64,000 nt of DNA. Source: Shinisaurus crocodilurus. Taxonomy: Eukaryota; Chordata; Lepidosauria; Squamata; Shinisauridae. Position 1 is the first letter of the stretch. Every line of letters starts with the position of its first letter. Both the position numbers and the translations under genes were made by a program. Positions 23,870 through 35,506 of the stretch are shown here, piece after piece. The notes below the pieces were generated by a model, which searched no databases, was not told where the DNA came from, and was given only the letters and a program-made list of their open reading frames with translations. The DNA is taken from the NCBI GenBank assembly GCA_021292165.1, contig CM037876.1, positions 113,961,379 to 114,025,378 of the forward strand, written 5' to 3'.

Positions 23870-25165
23870 TTTTACCATGGGTAATTTATGTATTGTGAAA
23901 TATTCCTTTGTATATTCTCCAAAGTATTTTCAAAAACTCTGTACCGCATTTCGGAAGTCATTATGCCAATTAGGGAGGGAGAATTTGATTTTCCAGATCT
24001 TCGTTTATATCATAAGGCTTATCTGTTATCTCATACCAATGATTGGGAGGCATTTTTCTCATTTAACACTTCTCTGTGGTTTGTTTTGGAGTCAAATGAT
24101 TTGACACCACTTTTCAGCTAGATGGCACTAGGATCTTAGGCATGTTTAAAGGAAAGATATGGCTCCACCTGCAATTTCAACAGCTAGAAAGACATGGCAT
24201 ATAATGTTGCATCAGCTGCAGTTTGATCCATCTTCTCATGCAAAATTGACTTTATAGGGGAATCCTGATTTGAAAATAGAGAAGCAGTCTTTGTTGTGGA
24301 GGAATTTGGTTGATAGTGGAATTTATACTTTAGTTTGGTTATTAGGACAATGAGTTTTTACCATTTTCAGTATTGTGCTCATCTTACCATCTAGTGGTGG
24401 GTGGCAATATATTCCAATTACAACTCATTTTTGTGTCTAGATATGGGCCATCAACAATGTGTGCTCCAGCACCTCCTAATATTGTTGGATGAATTACCGT
24501 AAATGGATCTTCACACAAAGCTATGCCTGCAATAGGTGTTTATAAATGTCTTTTGGAATGTATTAAAATGGATGTTATAGCATGTTATGAATGTATTAAA
24601 TATGAATTAAGTGTGAATGTATTAAGGTGGGTGTTAAATATGTTAGAGAGGAATGGAATAGGGAATTTGAATGCTCTATACAGCCTAATCAATTGAAAAT
24701 TGCCTTAGCTTGCATATGTAATATTTTTGTAGATTTAAAATTGAGGCTGATTCAACAAAAATGGATTTCATGTATATTGGACACCACAGAAGCTGGTTAA
24801 GAAGCTGGCTACCTGTGCTAGATGCTGGTGATGTAATGCGGACAATATGCTGAGGCATACGTATGATGTGGGCATGTCCTGTGGTGGCTTCTTTCTGGTT
24901 GAAAGGCATTGCTCATATAAATTTTGTTCTTGAAAAATCTGTGATAATTGTGTATGCTCATGCACTTCTAAATTATATTCCTCTTATATGGGCATTAACA
25001 GTTAGACAGCAAAAGTGGACTTTGAGAGCCTTAAAGAGACTCGTACTTCAAGCCTGGAAGGATAACCACCCACCACCTATTATTCTGTGGTCTGAAAATC
25101 TTACTGCTCTTGCTGCATTTGAATTATCTCCTACAGTCGTCAATTTCGTCTGTACGCTTATTTAG
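23870..25165 (+). pseudogene. L1-like LINE, C-terminal ORF2 remnant
   Basis: Pieces in shifting frames read FDFPDLRLYHKAYLLSHTND (about 23,980-24,045), then WTPQKLVKKLATCARCWWC (24,778-24,834) and MMWACPVVASFW (24,863-24,898), then LKRLVLQAWKD. This order (L-P-DL-YY-A block, then W-TP-KL, C-RC, L-H-W-CP-FW) is that of the L1 ORF2 C-terminal domain, here heavily interrupted. It is bounded on the right by Tigger-like copy 5. Clade assignment is by eye. Confidence 0.7.
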
Positions 25166-25170
25166 ATATA

Positions 25171-25398
25171 CAGTAATACCTTGGATTGCAAGCATAATTC
25201 ATTCTGGAACCGTGCTTGTAATCCAAAAGCGAGTCTCTGGCGGGCGTGAGCGGACACCCGCTCGAGGCGAGCGGTTACATCCCTACGACTTGTCTTGCAA
25301 GACCTTGCCCGTTTATCAAGTCAACATTTTTAAAAAATTTTTGCTTGTCTTGCAAAATGCTCTCAGACCCAAGTTACTTGCAATCCAAGGTATTACTG
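25171..25398 (-). mobile_element. Tigger/pogo-like MITE, copy 5
   Basis: 228 bp flanked by TA (25,169-25,170; 25,399-25,400). Ends cagtaataccttggattgc and gcaatccaaggtattactg. Shares with copy 4 the GC-rich core gcgagtctctggcgggcgtg. Confidence 0.88.
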
Positions 25399-25400
25399 TA

Positions 25401-26170
25401 TAGGTATTAACAAGAACCATGGAGACTCAGACTATTAGGATTGCTGAAGAAACTTACCTATTCAGCCCAAAGACTTTATGGATCTCTACCAGCTTTATTA
25501 TGTCGCAGCAAAGAATAGCAGGACTTACTTAGACCTGCTGTGCCATGTGGGGTATTCCTAGGAAGGGCCTATGTAGGAATGATATGTGAACTTGAACTGC
25601 CCCCAATCGCTAGCAGTGTTTGCACAGAACAATATGCCAGGATTCCAGAAAATTTGGTCTTCCTCGCGGCTACTAAACAAACCAGGATCAGAACTGGGGC
25701 TATTGGCCTGTTCCCAAACAAGTTATGAATTGTAAACCAAGAACAAACTCTTATTTTCAATTGTGGCTTGTAAAGGGAGCAACTAACCTGAATCCCTGCT
25801 TTGAATGACACAGAAAACAAACACTTTTTGATTTGTTTAGTGGTTGTGCTAGGGGGGATAAGCCAGGAGCCTCAGTTTGGACAAATCAGAGAGCTTTCAA
25901 TACCTGGTTAGTTTAGTGGTTCATGCTAGTGGGAGGGAATGTTCTGCATGCATCAGTACAGAGCTCTTTCATGATAAGCCAGGAATCCATGGAATCCTGG
26001 CTTATTTTGTGTGTTCTCTTCTCTCTCTTTCCTTTTCCATCCTTCACTGCAGAGCCAAAGGGATCCCTGTGCTCTGGGGAATCTCAATTTTATTTTGTTT
26101 GGGGCTCCTTTTGGTTAGTAACAAGTAATTGTTTAGGGAGTAAGTACTTGTTTCAAACAATATGTTGGTT
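25401..26170. other. No gene seen
   Basis: 25,690-26,010 contains decayed palindromic MITE words (gaattgtaaaccaagaac, gataagccaggaatccat). The remainder is unassigned. Confidence 0.35.
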
Positions 26171-26179
26171 CTCCCCTGG

Positions 26180-27448
26180 AGTGCAGCAGGCCAGCTAGCT
26201 TGGGGAGGCCCCGCCTCCAGGGCTGGAAAAGCAGTCTCCATTTTGAAATCCCCAGAGGAAGTGGGACCTCTCCCAGAATCCCCAGTTTGACTTCCTGCCT
26301 CATGGTGGAAGGCAGCTTCTCCAAGCTCTTGCACATCAAGAGCAACAACAGCAAAAAACAAACAACAAATGCCGAGAAGAGAAGAAAGGAAGAGGCAGGA
26401 AAGAGGCTGCCATTTCCATCTGGCACAAGGTATCGTAGGGCTGAGGAGTGCCTCCCCGCAAGCTTCCTGAACCCCACACAAGCACTGGAGAAGTGCCCAG
26501 GCCACAGGCTTCCTACCCATTGCCGCGCAGGCTTGCATGCTGGGAAGTGTTCGGGCGGCAAGTTCCCCACTCGCCGCCGCACAGGTGCGCTGCGGAATGG
26601 CCAGGCCCCAGGTTTCCCACCTGCTGCTGCATAGTCACATGTGCAGGAGAGGCAACTTCACCCGCAGGCTTCCTCCCGCCACCGCATAGGCATGCTGGAG
26701 AAGCACCGAGGCCCTGCTGCCGAGAATTGGGAGCTTTGAGGAGGTGCTTGAAAGCTGGGGACACCAGAGCTACAGCACGCACTGACTCCCTCTGTCCAGC
26801 GTCACCACAGAGGGGCTAAAGCGAGCAGCAGGGAGACGAGGTGGTGCCGCTGTCCTGAGGAGCACTAGACTGGGTAAGAATCCCCTCCCCGTGCTGCACA
26901 AGCACGAGTGGACTAGAACCAAGGGGGACTTAGCATCAAAAGGGGCCAGGGGCCAGCTGGGGAAGCATCTAAAAGGGGGCAGGAGGCAGCTGGGGAGAAA
27001 GGATCTGGCAGGGAGCAACCCAGCCACATGGCTTCACCATCTGGGTTTCCCAGCCATCTAGGTTCTTTGCTGAAACCACGGGGGCATTCCCAAGGGATCG
27101 GAGTGGACTGGTGTCCCCGTTCCTCCCCCCCAGGGTGTCAGCAGGCAAGGCAGCCCCAAGGGGTGGACTCCCTCCTCTCCTGATCCCCCCTGACCTTGCA
27201 GAGTCCCAAGAAAGGGTCATACTCAGAGTCCTGGAAGTGGCTATATGCCAGATCAGGAATAGGACAACCCCCATGGGGCCCAAGGACTTTTATGGAGGCG
27301 ACCCCCCCAGGCCTAATTCCAGGGATAGCTATCCCAGCAGAGATGCCATTCCCACCAAGCACCCTACAGGAGCAGATCCTGAGAGAGAAATTACGCCATA
27401 GATGGCACAGCGAATCCTGCTCGCACCCACCCAGACAGGAGAGGTGGA
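26180..27448 (+). mobile_element. GC-richer stretch, possibly 5' part of the DIRS-like element
   Basis: The base composition rises sharply at about 26,180 and stays high until the CR1 insertion at 27,450. There are repeated, diverged blocks containing caggcttcctaccc / caggtttcccacctg and ccgccgcacaggtgcgc (26,500-26,700). No diagnostic motif is seen, so assignment to the downstream DIRS remnant rests only on adjacency and composition. Confidence 0.35.
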
Positions 27449-27449
27449 A

Positions 27450-27741
27450 GAACAAGGCCTATTTCTTCTTGACCATCCCAGAGTGCAGGACACGGAATAA
27501 TAAGCTCAAGTTACAGGAAGCCAGATTCCGGCTGAACATCAGGAAAAACTTTCTGACAGAGCAATGCGAGAATAGAACCAATTACCTAGAGAGGTTGTGG
27601 GCTCTCCCAGTCTGGAGGCATTCAAGATGCAGCTGGACAGCCATCTGTCAGGGATGCTTTAACTTGGATTCCTGCATTGAGCAGTGGGTTGGACTCGATG
27701 GCCTTATAACACCTTCCAACTCTACTATTCTATGATTCTAT
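27450..27741 (+). mobile_element. CR1 LINE 3' end
   Basis: Contains LKLQEARFRLNIRKNFLT in frame (about 27,506-27,560), the usual C-terminal end of CR1 ORF2, then ggttggactcgatggcctta and the terminal 8-base repeat attctatgattctatg. It is inserted within the DIRS-like stretch. Confidence 0.9.
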
Positions 27742-27744
27742 GGG

Positions 27745-29480
27745 CACAGCAGAGCCTGGTCTAGCCAGAAGCGCAGCTACTCACTGAGTCGCCATTGCCA
27801 ATTTCCAAAGAGAGGTGGGAGGAAGGAGAAGGGCTTGCTAGACATGGCCAGACCCAGCGACTCCCCCTCCAAAGCAAGCTGTCTAGATCTGGCTCGCTGC
27901 CAAGCCCAGGGCACAGACCAAAGAGGCAGAGACCAGAGGGACGCAGGGAACAGGGCGCGTTCTCTGTACTCCCACTATTCCTCCAACTCTTGGGACACCA
28001 GATCCCCTTCCTCCAGAGCCACAGGCCCATTGGATGCTGAAGAGGGTGAGCTTCCTAAAGGGGACAAATGTAGGGAAAAGCCATCTCAGGGCTCCCTCTT
28101 CCAACCAGAGGCCTTCGCCTTCCCGAAATTGATTACTAGCTGCCTCTACATCCTGGAGCTTGACGGACCAGGAAGAGGCCCCAGTGGCCTTGCAGACTTG
28201 AGCTAGGAGAGCAGGAGCAACAGTGGCCTTCCCAGCAGCCCCCCCCCCCCCGGTCACACCCAACAGTTCTGCCACTGAACTTTGAGGAAATCCTGTGCAG
28301 GGAATGGTCAAGCCCAGGGCAAACCATTGCTACTGTGACATATTTTACCACCTGCAGGAGGGCATCATGCAGGACCTGGCCATACCGAGGGTGGACAACC
28401 CGGAGGCAGCCCTCACCTCATCATATTCCTAGCCTTGGAATATGATGAACTACTGAGAGACCGGCATGGCAGATAGGCCAACTCTGCCCTCCGCAGGTGC
28501 TTTGAGGCCTCGGCCATCTTGCGCCGGGCAGCAACAGTGTCCACTCTCGTTGTGCGTGGAGTCTACAGGAAGGTGAACGGCTTACTGTAAGAAAGATCCT
28601 TCTTGAGTGACACACAGTAGATCATGTGGGAAATAGCCATAGCCATAGCTTTTTTGGCAGGCTCATCCCTGGACTCTTTTGCAGCTGGGAGCAAGAGCCC
28701 CACAGCATCAAGAAAGAAGGAAGATTTGACTATGATACTGGGGCATAGATGCTAAGACAAAGTTCAACCTGGTAAGTGTCCCATTTGTGGGGAGACACCT
28801 ATTTGGTGAACCCCTGGACAAGGTCCTGGTAGAAACCAAGGACAAGAAGAAGGTCATGCCAAATACGCAGAGGAAAGAGATGAAATGCTTCCCCATGAAG
28901 ACTAAGCCTTTTCATTCTTTCAGGCCTTCCTTTCCGTCCAACTATGTGCCCAGAGAGGGCAAGCCAAGATGGCCAGGGCTCCCAACCCAAGCCAGAGGGG
29001 CCAGCCCTGAGAGGGTGAAAAAGCCCAGCCCACCATGACTCCCTGTCTCGCTTAGTGGGAGGGCGGCTGTGGGATTTCTTAGATGTTTGGAGGCAGCTCT
29101 TCTCTGATTGCTGGGTCCTGGAGATGGTGCAAGAGGGCTACACCCTGGAATTCCAGAATTTCCCCAGGGACAGATGTTTCAGAACGCATCACCTAAGGGA
29201 TCCCTCCAAGCATCTGAGGACTTTAGCAGTGATACGACACGACACCTACTACAGAGAAGGGCCATAGAGAATGTCCCTGGGAAGGAAAGGGGGCAGGGCA
29301 TCTTCTCTGTGTTATTCACAGTCCCGAAGTAGAACAAGGAGGCAAGACCTATACTGGACCTCAAAAGAGTGAACCACTCACTAAGAAAACAGAAGTTCAG
29401 GATAAGAAACCCTCAGACCCATATGGATGGCAGAGCTGGGAAAGCACTTTGCACCAGAGCTTTGAAAAGCCCCTGCTAAT
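27745..29480 (+). pseudogene. DIRS-like retrotransposon remnant (gag and start of RT)
   Basis: Several frames carry pieces in the order expected of vertebrate DIRS elements. A gag-like part includes LPLNFEEILCREWSSPGQ (about 28,270-28,322) and ALRRCFEASAILRRAATVST (28,481-28,540). The region before RT reads VGGRLWDFLDVWRQLFSDCWVL (29,055-29,120). The RT beginning shows FSVLFTVPK (29,303-29,330) and ILDLKRVNHSL (29,355-29,387). Stops and shifts break every frame, and the element ends before the RT catalytic motifs, at a (TTA)n tract. The tyrosine recombinase expected of DIRS is not seen. Confidence 0.75.
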
Positions 29481-29541
29481 TAGAGTAGACTCAGGCTAGA
29501 TGAAGCGATGATCTGATTATGTATAAAGTCAATTTCATGTT

Positions 29542-29542
29542 C

Positions 29543-29597
<55 letters not shown>

Positions 29598-29599
29598 TA
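29542..29599. repeat. (TTA)n microsatellite
   Basis: About 18 TTA units, uninterrupted, at the right boundary of the DIRS-like remnant. Confidence 0.95.
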
Positions 29600-32500
29600 T
29601 TTTTATTATTCTCATTCTAATTCTTTGTTTTTTTTCTATACTGCCCCATAGCTGAAGCTCTCTGGGTGGTTTACAACAATTCCTAAAAACAATAATGCAC
29701 ATTCTAAAATACGGATAACAATAAAATCATACAGTTTCATTACAAAGTATAAAAACCAAATTTAAAATGGCAAATAATCTGTAATCTGTTTAATGTACTT
29801 CCTATGCAAGACATTGATAGTAGTGCACATTATTCCCCCTCTTTAGCAGTGATAGTTAAGTTTCTAAGACTACCTTTATTAAACTGGATGCATTTTATAG
29901 TCCTGTAGATACATTGATACAGCATCTTTTCTATTCACTTAGTGGGGTGTGTTTGTTACTAAATTTTGTATCCTAAATAATCACTTTTATCCAATTCTGT
30001 ATTGTCATGACCTGTGGTCTACTCCAGAGTTGTCATATCTCGCTGAAACGAATGCAGAGATGTTGCCTGTAATGCTTCTGTTTAAAATAAAACTTCAAAG
30101 TTTTCAGTGCTGTTTGAAGTTAAAAGTCAAATATTTCAATTTCAATGAATTCATAAATGTGAAACACAAGAATATTATGGTTATAGGGGCAAACAAATTC
30201 TTGTTCCATGTTACCAGTTCAAAGTTGACAGTGACAAACTTTAATTCAAAAAATTGTGAGTTTGTTAATGACTTAAGTCCTAATGAGTCTGGGCCCAATA
30301 TCTTATCCTCTCCCAATATATGGAAGTAATTTAAAATCCTTGTTGCAATATTAATTCTGCTATTCTATTACAGATATAATTCTGCTGTGATCTTCAGTAG
30401 AAATTGTTCATGGGGTGTTTGTAGTTGCTTCTTGACAATAGAACGGTGGGAAGCTGGAATTGGTAATAATCTGGTTCTGATTTAAGCAAGTTTTCTTGCC
30501 TCTGTCGTTCCCTTTTGAAGTTGAAATGAATGGAGTTCTTAGTTGGAGGCTCTGACAGGATTGGCTGCTTGGCATGTCTCTCTTTAGGCTGTGTGTGTGT
30601 GGGGGGAGGGAGAGAATGCACACACTTATTTGTGTGTATTTGATTCCCTTCTCTTTTATTATTTTTTTCTCCAGATGTCTTGTATAATCTTACAGATCAC
30701 TTCACTTAGCCACTATTGAAAGCCATGTGTTACTTTAAGAAATTTTATGCTATTAGTGAGCATGCATATGGCTGAGATATATACATGTTGTTGCACTATA
30801 GCAGAGGTAGGCCATAGATGTTTTTGACTACAGCTTCCATAAGCCCCAGCCAGCATGACCAATAGTCAGGGATAATCAGTGATTGGAGGAAAGGAGCATG
30901 GCCAGGGGAAGGGGACATACCGTAACTCCATTCATCCGGGGAACCTGGGCAGGCTGGATTTGGCCTCTGGGTGGGTTGGATTTGGCCAGTGGGAAGGTTG
31001 GATTTGGCCTCCAGGCATGGGGTTCTGCACCCCTGGATAAGAGAGTCTTCTCCAGCACAGTGAGTTCTCAATAAGACTTTACTTCAGACCAGATTTCCAT
31101 AAACACCACCCAAACAGGAACAAATGCCATACACCAGTCTTCCTCTGACTCCAACTCTTTGTGCTCCTTCTGTCTTCTTTCATAATTCAGATATTTCAGG
31201 GACAACTAAAATGTATTATGTATAACTTGGTTTTCTCATAAAATTATTATGTTTGGTATATTAGATTTAAATGCATAGTTTATTCAGATAATATTTACAA
31301 ATTTACTGCATTTACTTTTAAATGTTTTTAATTTTATTCATAATTTATGAACAAACCAAGTTATAAATAATACATTTTGTGTGCCTAAAGTAAGAAATTG
31401 TAGGTCTGTAAAGAACGCTAAAAAAATAAGTATTGCATAGTTCCCCAAAATTTCTGGGGGGGGTTTTCCCCGGAAAAACCCAGAAAAAAAATGTTTTTTT
31501 CAATTGCTTCAAAATTTCCAAAAAACTTTACATCTCTAGTAGAAATCTGTCTAAAATGGACACCATAGGCAGTGACGTTGTATCATGCCTTTTGGAAAGC
31601 AAGTATTGCCTCTCTCTAGCCTTAGATTAGTCAGAGTATGTGAATGCTCTTGCAAAGGTGAATTCACACATAACAATAAACCATAATTTAGGGTTATGTA
31701 CATGAGCAGGAATATGTGCTTTCCCCATGCCTTCTCCCACACAGAGAGGAAGAGGAACAACCCAGAATTTAGTTTCACTTTAGGAAAGTTTTGGTTTTTC
31801 TTTAACAGGCCAAATAGGAATTGTTTTCATCGATTACTAAACAAACCAGCTCCAAACACTGGATTGTGTTTGTGGTTGTTTAGCAAACTTTAAGCCACAA
31901 TTCTGGCTTTACATTTTATTTACCGGTATTTAAAATTATATTTAGGCTGCTTTTAAGGGAAACCCTCTCAAGGCAACATGTAATGCCAAACCAGGAATAT
32001 GTAAAGCAAAACTGAAGCATGGTTTATTCCTCCTCCCAGTCATAGGAGGAGGAAAGTGAAGGGCAGATGCACAGCCACGGGAAAAGGAAGACCCCTTCTT
32101 CTCTTTCCCTATAGTAGACCTCTAGCATGCTATTTAAAGTAGATACTTCTGGAGACAGCAAACTATGTGGAGAAGAAAACAAGCCACAAAGTGTTACTTC
32201 AGCATGGAAGGATGTGTATGTTTCCGAATCCACCATTTTCATGTGACAAAGTTACATTTGTTGAACACACTTTTTGTTGAACATAAAACATGAGAAATTC
32301 TTCTCACTGAAATTCATATTCATTTCTTCTGAAGAAAGGAAGGGCACCGGCCCATAGCCAGCCTAAAAGTTCGGAGGTGGGGGGGGGGGTAGGGAGGTAG
32401 TTCATCTGGTTTGCAGGATTTTAAAAGAAAATTGTAAAAAAAATATTATTTGTTCATTTAAAAAATTGGGGGGGGCATACGCCTCCAGCCCACCCCTGGC

Positions 32501-32700
32501 TACAGACCTGGAAAGGTAGATTGCATTTACAAATGTGTTTTAGCTGAACTATTGTTGCAATCTGAGACTATAAACAGAGTTGCCTAACTCCGCCTCCAAC
32601 TGCATAGGTGGAGAATTGAAATGAATAATAAATGTAGTGAATGACAATGACCAATATTTTGTCAAGAGATATCAGTATCAAATTCCTAAAGAACTAGGAT
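29600..32700. other. No gene seen; short repeat fragments
   Basis: 29,635-29,700 (tatactgccccatagctgaa, gtggtttacaacaattccta) is a LINE/SINE 3'-end fragment common in squamates. 30,795-30,870 is half of a palindromic hAT-like MITE (agatgtttttgactacagct). 31,430-31,545 is a possible hAT end (minus strand tactagagatgtaaagtttt). 32,360-32,500 contains poly-G runs. The rest is unassigned. Confidence 0.4.
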
Positions 32701-32830
32701 TGTGGCGTAGTGGTGAGAGTGTTGGACTGGGACTCGGGAGATCCGGGTTCTAGTCCCCACTCAGCCATGAAACTCACTGGGTGACTTTGGGCCAGTCACT
32801 GACTCTCAGCCTAACCTACCTCACAGGGTT
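32701..32830 (+). mobile_element. tRNA-derived SINE, left part (split by insertion)
   Basis: Reads tgtggcgtagtggtgagagt to ctaacctacctcacagggtt and stops. The same SINE resumes at 35,507 with the 13-bp duplicate acctcacagggtt. Confidence 0.9.
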
Positions 32831-32897
32831 TTTGTTTTGTTTTTTAAATAAATTTCAAGTATTTTCAGTCAAAACAAAATAACAAATAATGACAAAA
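32831..32897 (-). mobile_element. LINE 3' end with poly-T (reverse poly-A), left part
   Basis: Starts tttgttttgttttttaaata, the reverse complement of an A-rich tail. It joins across the DNA element to 35,193-35,506. A related fragment lies at 47,109-47,380. It is probably an L1-type 3' UTR. Confidence 0.65.
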
Positions 32898-32963
32898 CAG
32901 TAATACCTTGGATTACGAGCATAATTCGTTCCGGAACCATGCTCGTAATCCAAAATACTCTTA

Positions 32964-33153
32964 CATCAAAGCGAGTTTCCCCATTAGAAATAATGGGAAC
33001 TCTGCTGATTCGTTCCACAACCATTTAATCACTGCTTTGCCAGCTCCCTGGCAGGGGAGCCCCATGGAGGGAGCTGGCAAAGCAGTGATTAAATGGTTGT
33101 GGAACGAATCAGCGGAGTTCCCATTATTTCTAATGGGGAAACTCGCTTTGATG
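32964..33153. repeat. 190-bp near-perfect palindrome
   Basis: Arms 32,964-33,049 and 33,068-33,153 (86 bp each) match with a single mismatch seen; loop of 18 bases. Both strands therefore translate the same peptide (NNGNSADSFHNHLITALPAP), which is a symmetry artefact. Confidence 0.95.
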
Positions 33154-34171
33154 TGCTGGCTCCCGGCTGTGCCTCGCCTCCACTCGCTCTGCTGTTGCCT
33201 CGCACACTGCCATGCTGGCTCCCGGGCAGGGAAGCGGCACGGCAGTGCGAGGCACCCGCAGAGCGAGCGGCCGCGCATGTGGCTCCCTCGCAGGGAGATC
33301 GTGGAGCCACTCCCTACCTTTGCAAGCGGCGGCTCGCCTCTCCATGGCGAGCCACCCGTGCCGCCGCCGATCCCGTCGCGTCACATCCAGCCCCGTCAGT
33401 GATGCGAACCCGGATGTGTCACTGACGTCACATCACTGACGGCGCACGCCCACCTCCATGGGGCTCCCTGCGATCTCCCAAATGCCAGTCTAACACCGGC
33501 GAGGCGCCGGTCGAGGCAGCGTGAGGCTGTGGGATAATTAAGTTGCAGTCAAAACCTATGGCTCATGTTTCACCAGGTAGTTGGGTGAAATGGTTAAGAT
33601 CACTGGTATCTTCTAGGGTGGATTCACTGGAAGATACTCATTGAATCATTAACAGAGCCCCAACAGGAAGTGGGCATAGCTATCAGCTCTTCCTCTTTCT
33701 GCTGGGACTCTTAGTGAGTGTGGCACCAGTTGTTGGCCCCACGTTCTTCTAGCAGCAGCATGTAACCAGAGTTGCTGGTCTGAACTCCACAAGTTCAGAC
33801 TCCCAAGTATTTCCAAATGTACTTGTACCAACTGTAAGAAACGCCTTTTAAGCCTGCCTGAATGAAACTGCATAATCTGAGTGGGTAAATGTTACTTTTA
33901 ACTTTTACAAGTCTGTGTCTCTGATTATTGTTCTGAGGGAAAGAAAAGGGGGCAAAACCAGGGAAATCCAGTCTGCCTTAAAGCATCCTGGATTACCAAA
34001 TGCTAGCTGGCTAACACTAGCCAAATCTAAGCTTCTTTTAAGCTGGAAAGGGACTCTGCTCTGCTGATCTCACTAACCTGAGATAGGAAGGATATTACTC
34101 CACAATATATCCTCTCCTAGTATCTTTTTCAAGTCCCAACAGAGGCAAAGGATCATGGGGCTTCCCTGCCT

Positions 34172-34346
34172 GGGAGCTGGCAAAGTGGCAGCGTGAGGCG
34201 CACGCAGAGCGAGCGGCCGCGGGCATGCCTCCACGCGGCTCTGTAACAGGGAGCCGTTTGCCAGCTCCCTGTCACGGAGCCGCGTGGAGGCATGCCCGCG
34301 GCCGCTCGCTCTGCGTGCGCCTCACGCTGCCGCTTTGCTGGCTCCC
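34172..34346. repeat. 175-bp GC-rich palindrome
   Basis: Arms 34,172-34,253 and 34,265-34,346 (82 bp each, a few mismatches), loop of 11 bases. Contains cgagcggccgcgggcatgcc and its inverse. Confidence 0.93.
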
Positions 34347-35192
34347 TGCAGCGAAGCAGGGAGGGGGGCGAGTGAGGGAGAGAGCGAGGGAGGCGGAGGC
34401 GCAGGCAGGGCGACCAGAGGGAGGAGAGGAAGCACACCCAAATGGGGGGGGGAGGTGGGGAGAGAGCACGAGCAAGTAACCCCCCACACGCACATTCCAG
34501 TGGGCTTCGCCACCGCGGGCCGCCTCCCTGCCCCCCTCTCCGCAGCGGGAAGTAGGCAAGAAAGTTGCTGTTTGGCAGGAGAAGCCCAACTTGGCCGCGG
34601 CCCTGATCCTTGCTCTCCCTTCCTCCATCCCCCGCGAGCTGCCCAGCCTGGCCCGTCGGAGGAAGCGCCCACATTCCTGCGCTCCCCGGCGAACGACGCT
34701 TCTCGCGGCCGCACTCAGGATCTCTGCTGGTGCTGCTGCTTCGTTCCCTGCTGAGAAGTCCTCGGGGCCGGTAGGAAAGGAAGCCGCCAGGTTGGGGGCT
34801 CCTTTTGGAGGCCGCTCTTCTTTTGCTTTGCTTTGCTGGCTTTGCTGGCGCTGTGCTTTGCTGGCTCCCGGGCAGGGAGCCGGCACAGCGGCGTGAGACG
34901 CCGGCGCAGCGGCGCGAGCGGCCATGCCTCGCCTCCATGGGGCTCCCAGGCAGGGAGCTGGCGCAGGAGCGTGAGGCGCCCACAGAGTGAGCGGCTGCGC
35001 CTCGTCTCCATGGGGCTCCCTGCTGGCTAGTCAAAGCCAGGGAGCTGGCACTTTAAGGACTAGTCACGGGCACAGCGTGTGGCTCGTGTTGCGAGACTTG
35101 CTCGTCTTTCAAATGCAAATAAATGCTAAAATTTTGCTCGTTTTACGAGAAGCTCGCATACCGAGTTACTCGTAATCCGAGGTATTACTGTA

Positions 35193-35506
35193 ATAGTAAA
35201 ATAATAATAACAATACAACATTGATATTGTGCACACACGCACCCCACTCTCTAGTGACCATGCTTATATTTCCCAAAAGATGTCAATATTATTCTCTGTT
35301 CCAAAAATATAACAAATCTTGACAAGGTTCGTTCCCCTTCCCCGTCACCAACACGTAATGCAAATATTTACCCCAAATGCTCACAAAAGTGTTTTTCTCC
35401 AATTGTCCTTTCTGAGATTTGATACTGCAAGTTAATTGATCATTTAACGCGATATCCCATACCTCTTTATACCACTCAGTAATTAAAAAGACATGTTGCT
35501 CTTTCC
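35193..35506 (-). mobile_element. LINE 3' end, right part
   Basis: Shares ttccaaaaatataacaaatc and ttgacaaggttcgttcccct with 47,280-47,330. It is the continuation of 32,831-32,897 after the DNA element. Confidence 0.65.

Larger units (their letters stand above)
32898..35190. mobile_element. 2.3-kb Tigger/pogo-like element with internal palindromes
   Basis: The left end cagtaataccttggattacg and the right end cgtaatccgaggtattactg are inverted; ta follows the right end at 35,191-35,192. The terminal zones match the short MITE copies (gcataattcgttccggaacc at the left; gctcgttttacgagaagctc at the right), so those MITEs are probably internally deleted relatives. The interior has two long palindromes (32,964-33,153 and 34,172-34,346) and several further direct and inverted copies of a GC-rich agcgtgaggcgcacgcagag block. 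No transposase domain was recognised in any frame. Confidence 0.8.

Noticed and set aside
26044..26582. 164- and 149-codon minus-strand frames with a hydrophobic stretch
   Set aside because: Overlapping frames on the opposite strand to a probable DIRS-like 5' region. The hydrophobic segment is not accompanied by any recognised family signature.
32908..33402. 164-codon frame on + sharing a peptide with a minus-strand frame
   Set aside because: The shared peptide is the consequence of the near-perfect palindrome 32,964-33,153, not of two genes.
34153..35034. 293-codon open frame on the minus strand and several overlapping long frames on both strands
   Set aside because: It lies in the GC-rich, palindromic interior of a Tigger-like element. 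Overlapping frames on both strands reflect a low stop-codon frequency and symmetry; no domain is recognised.
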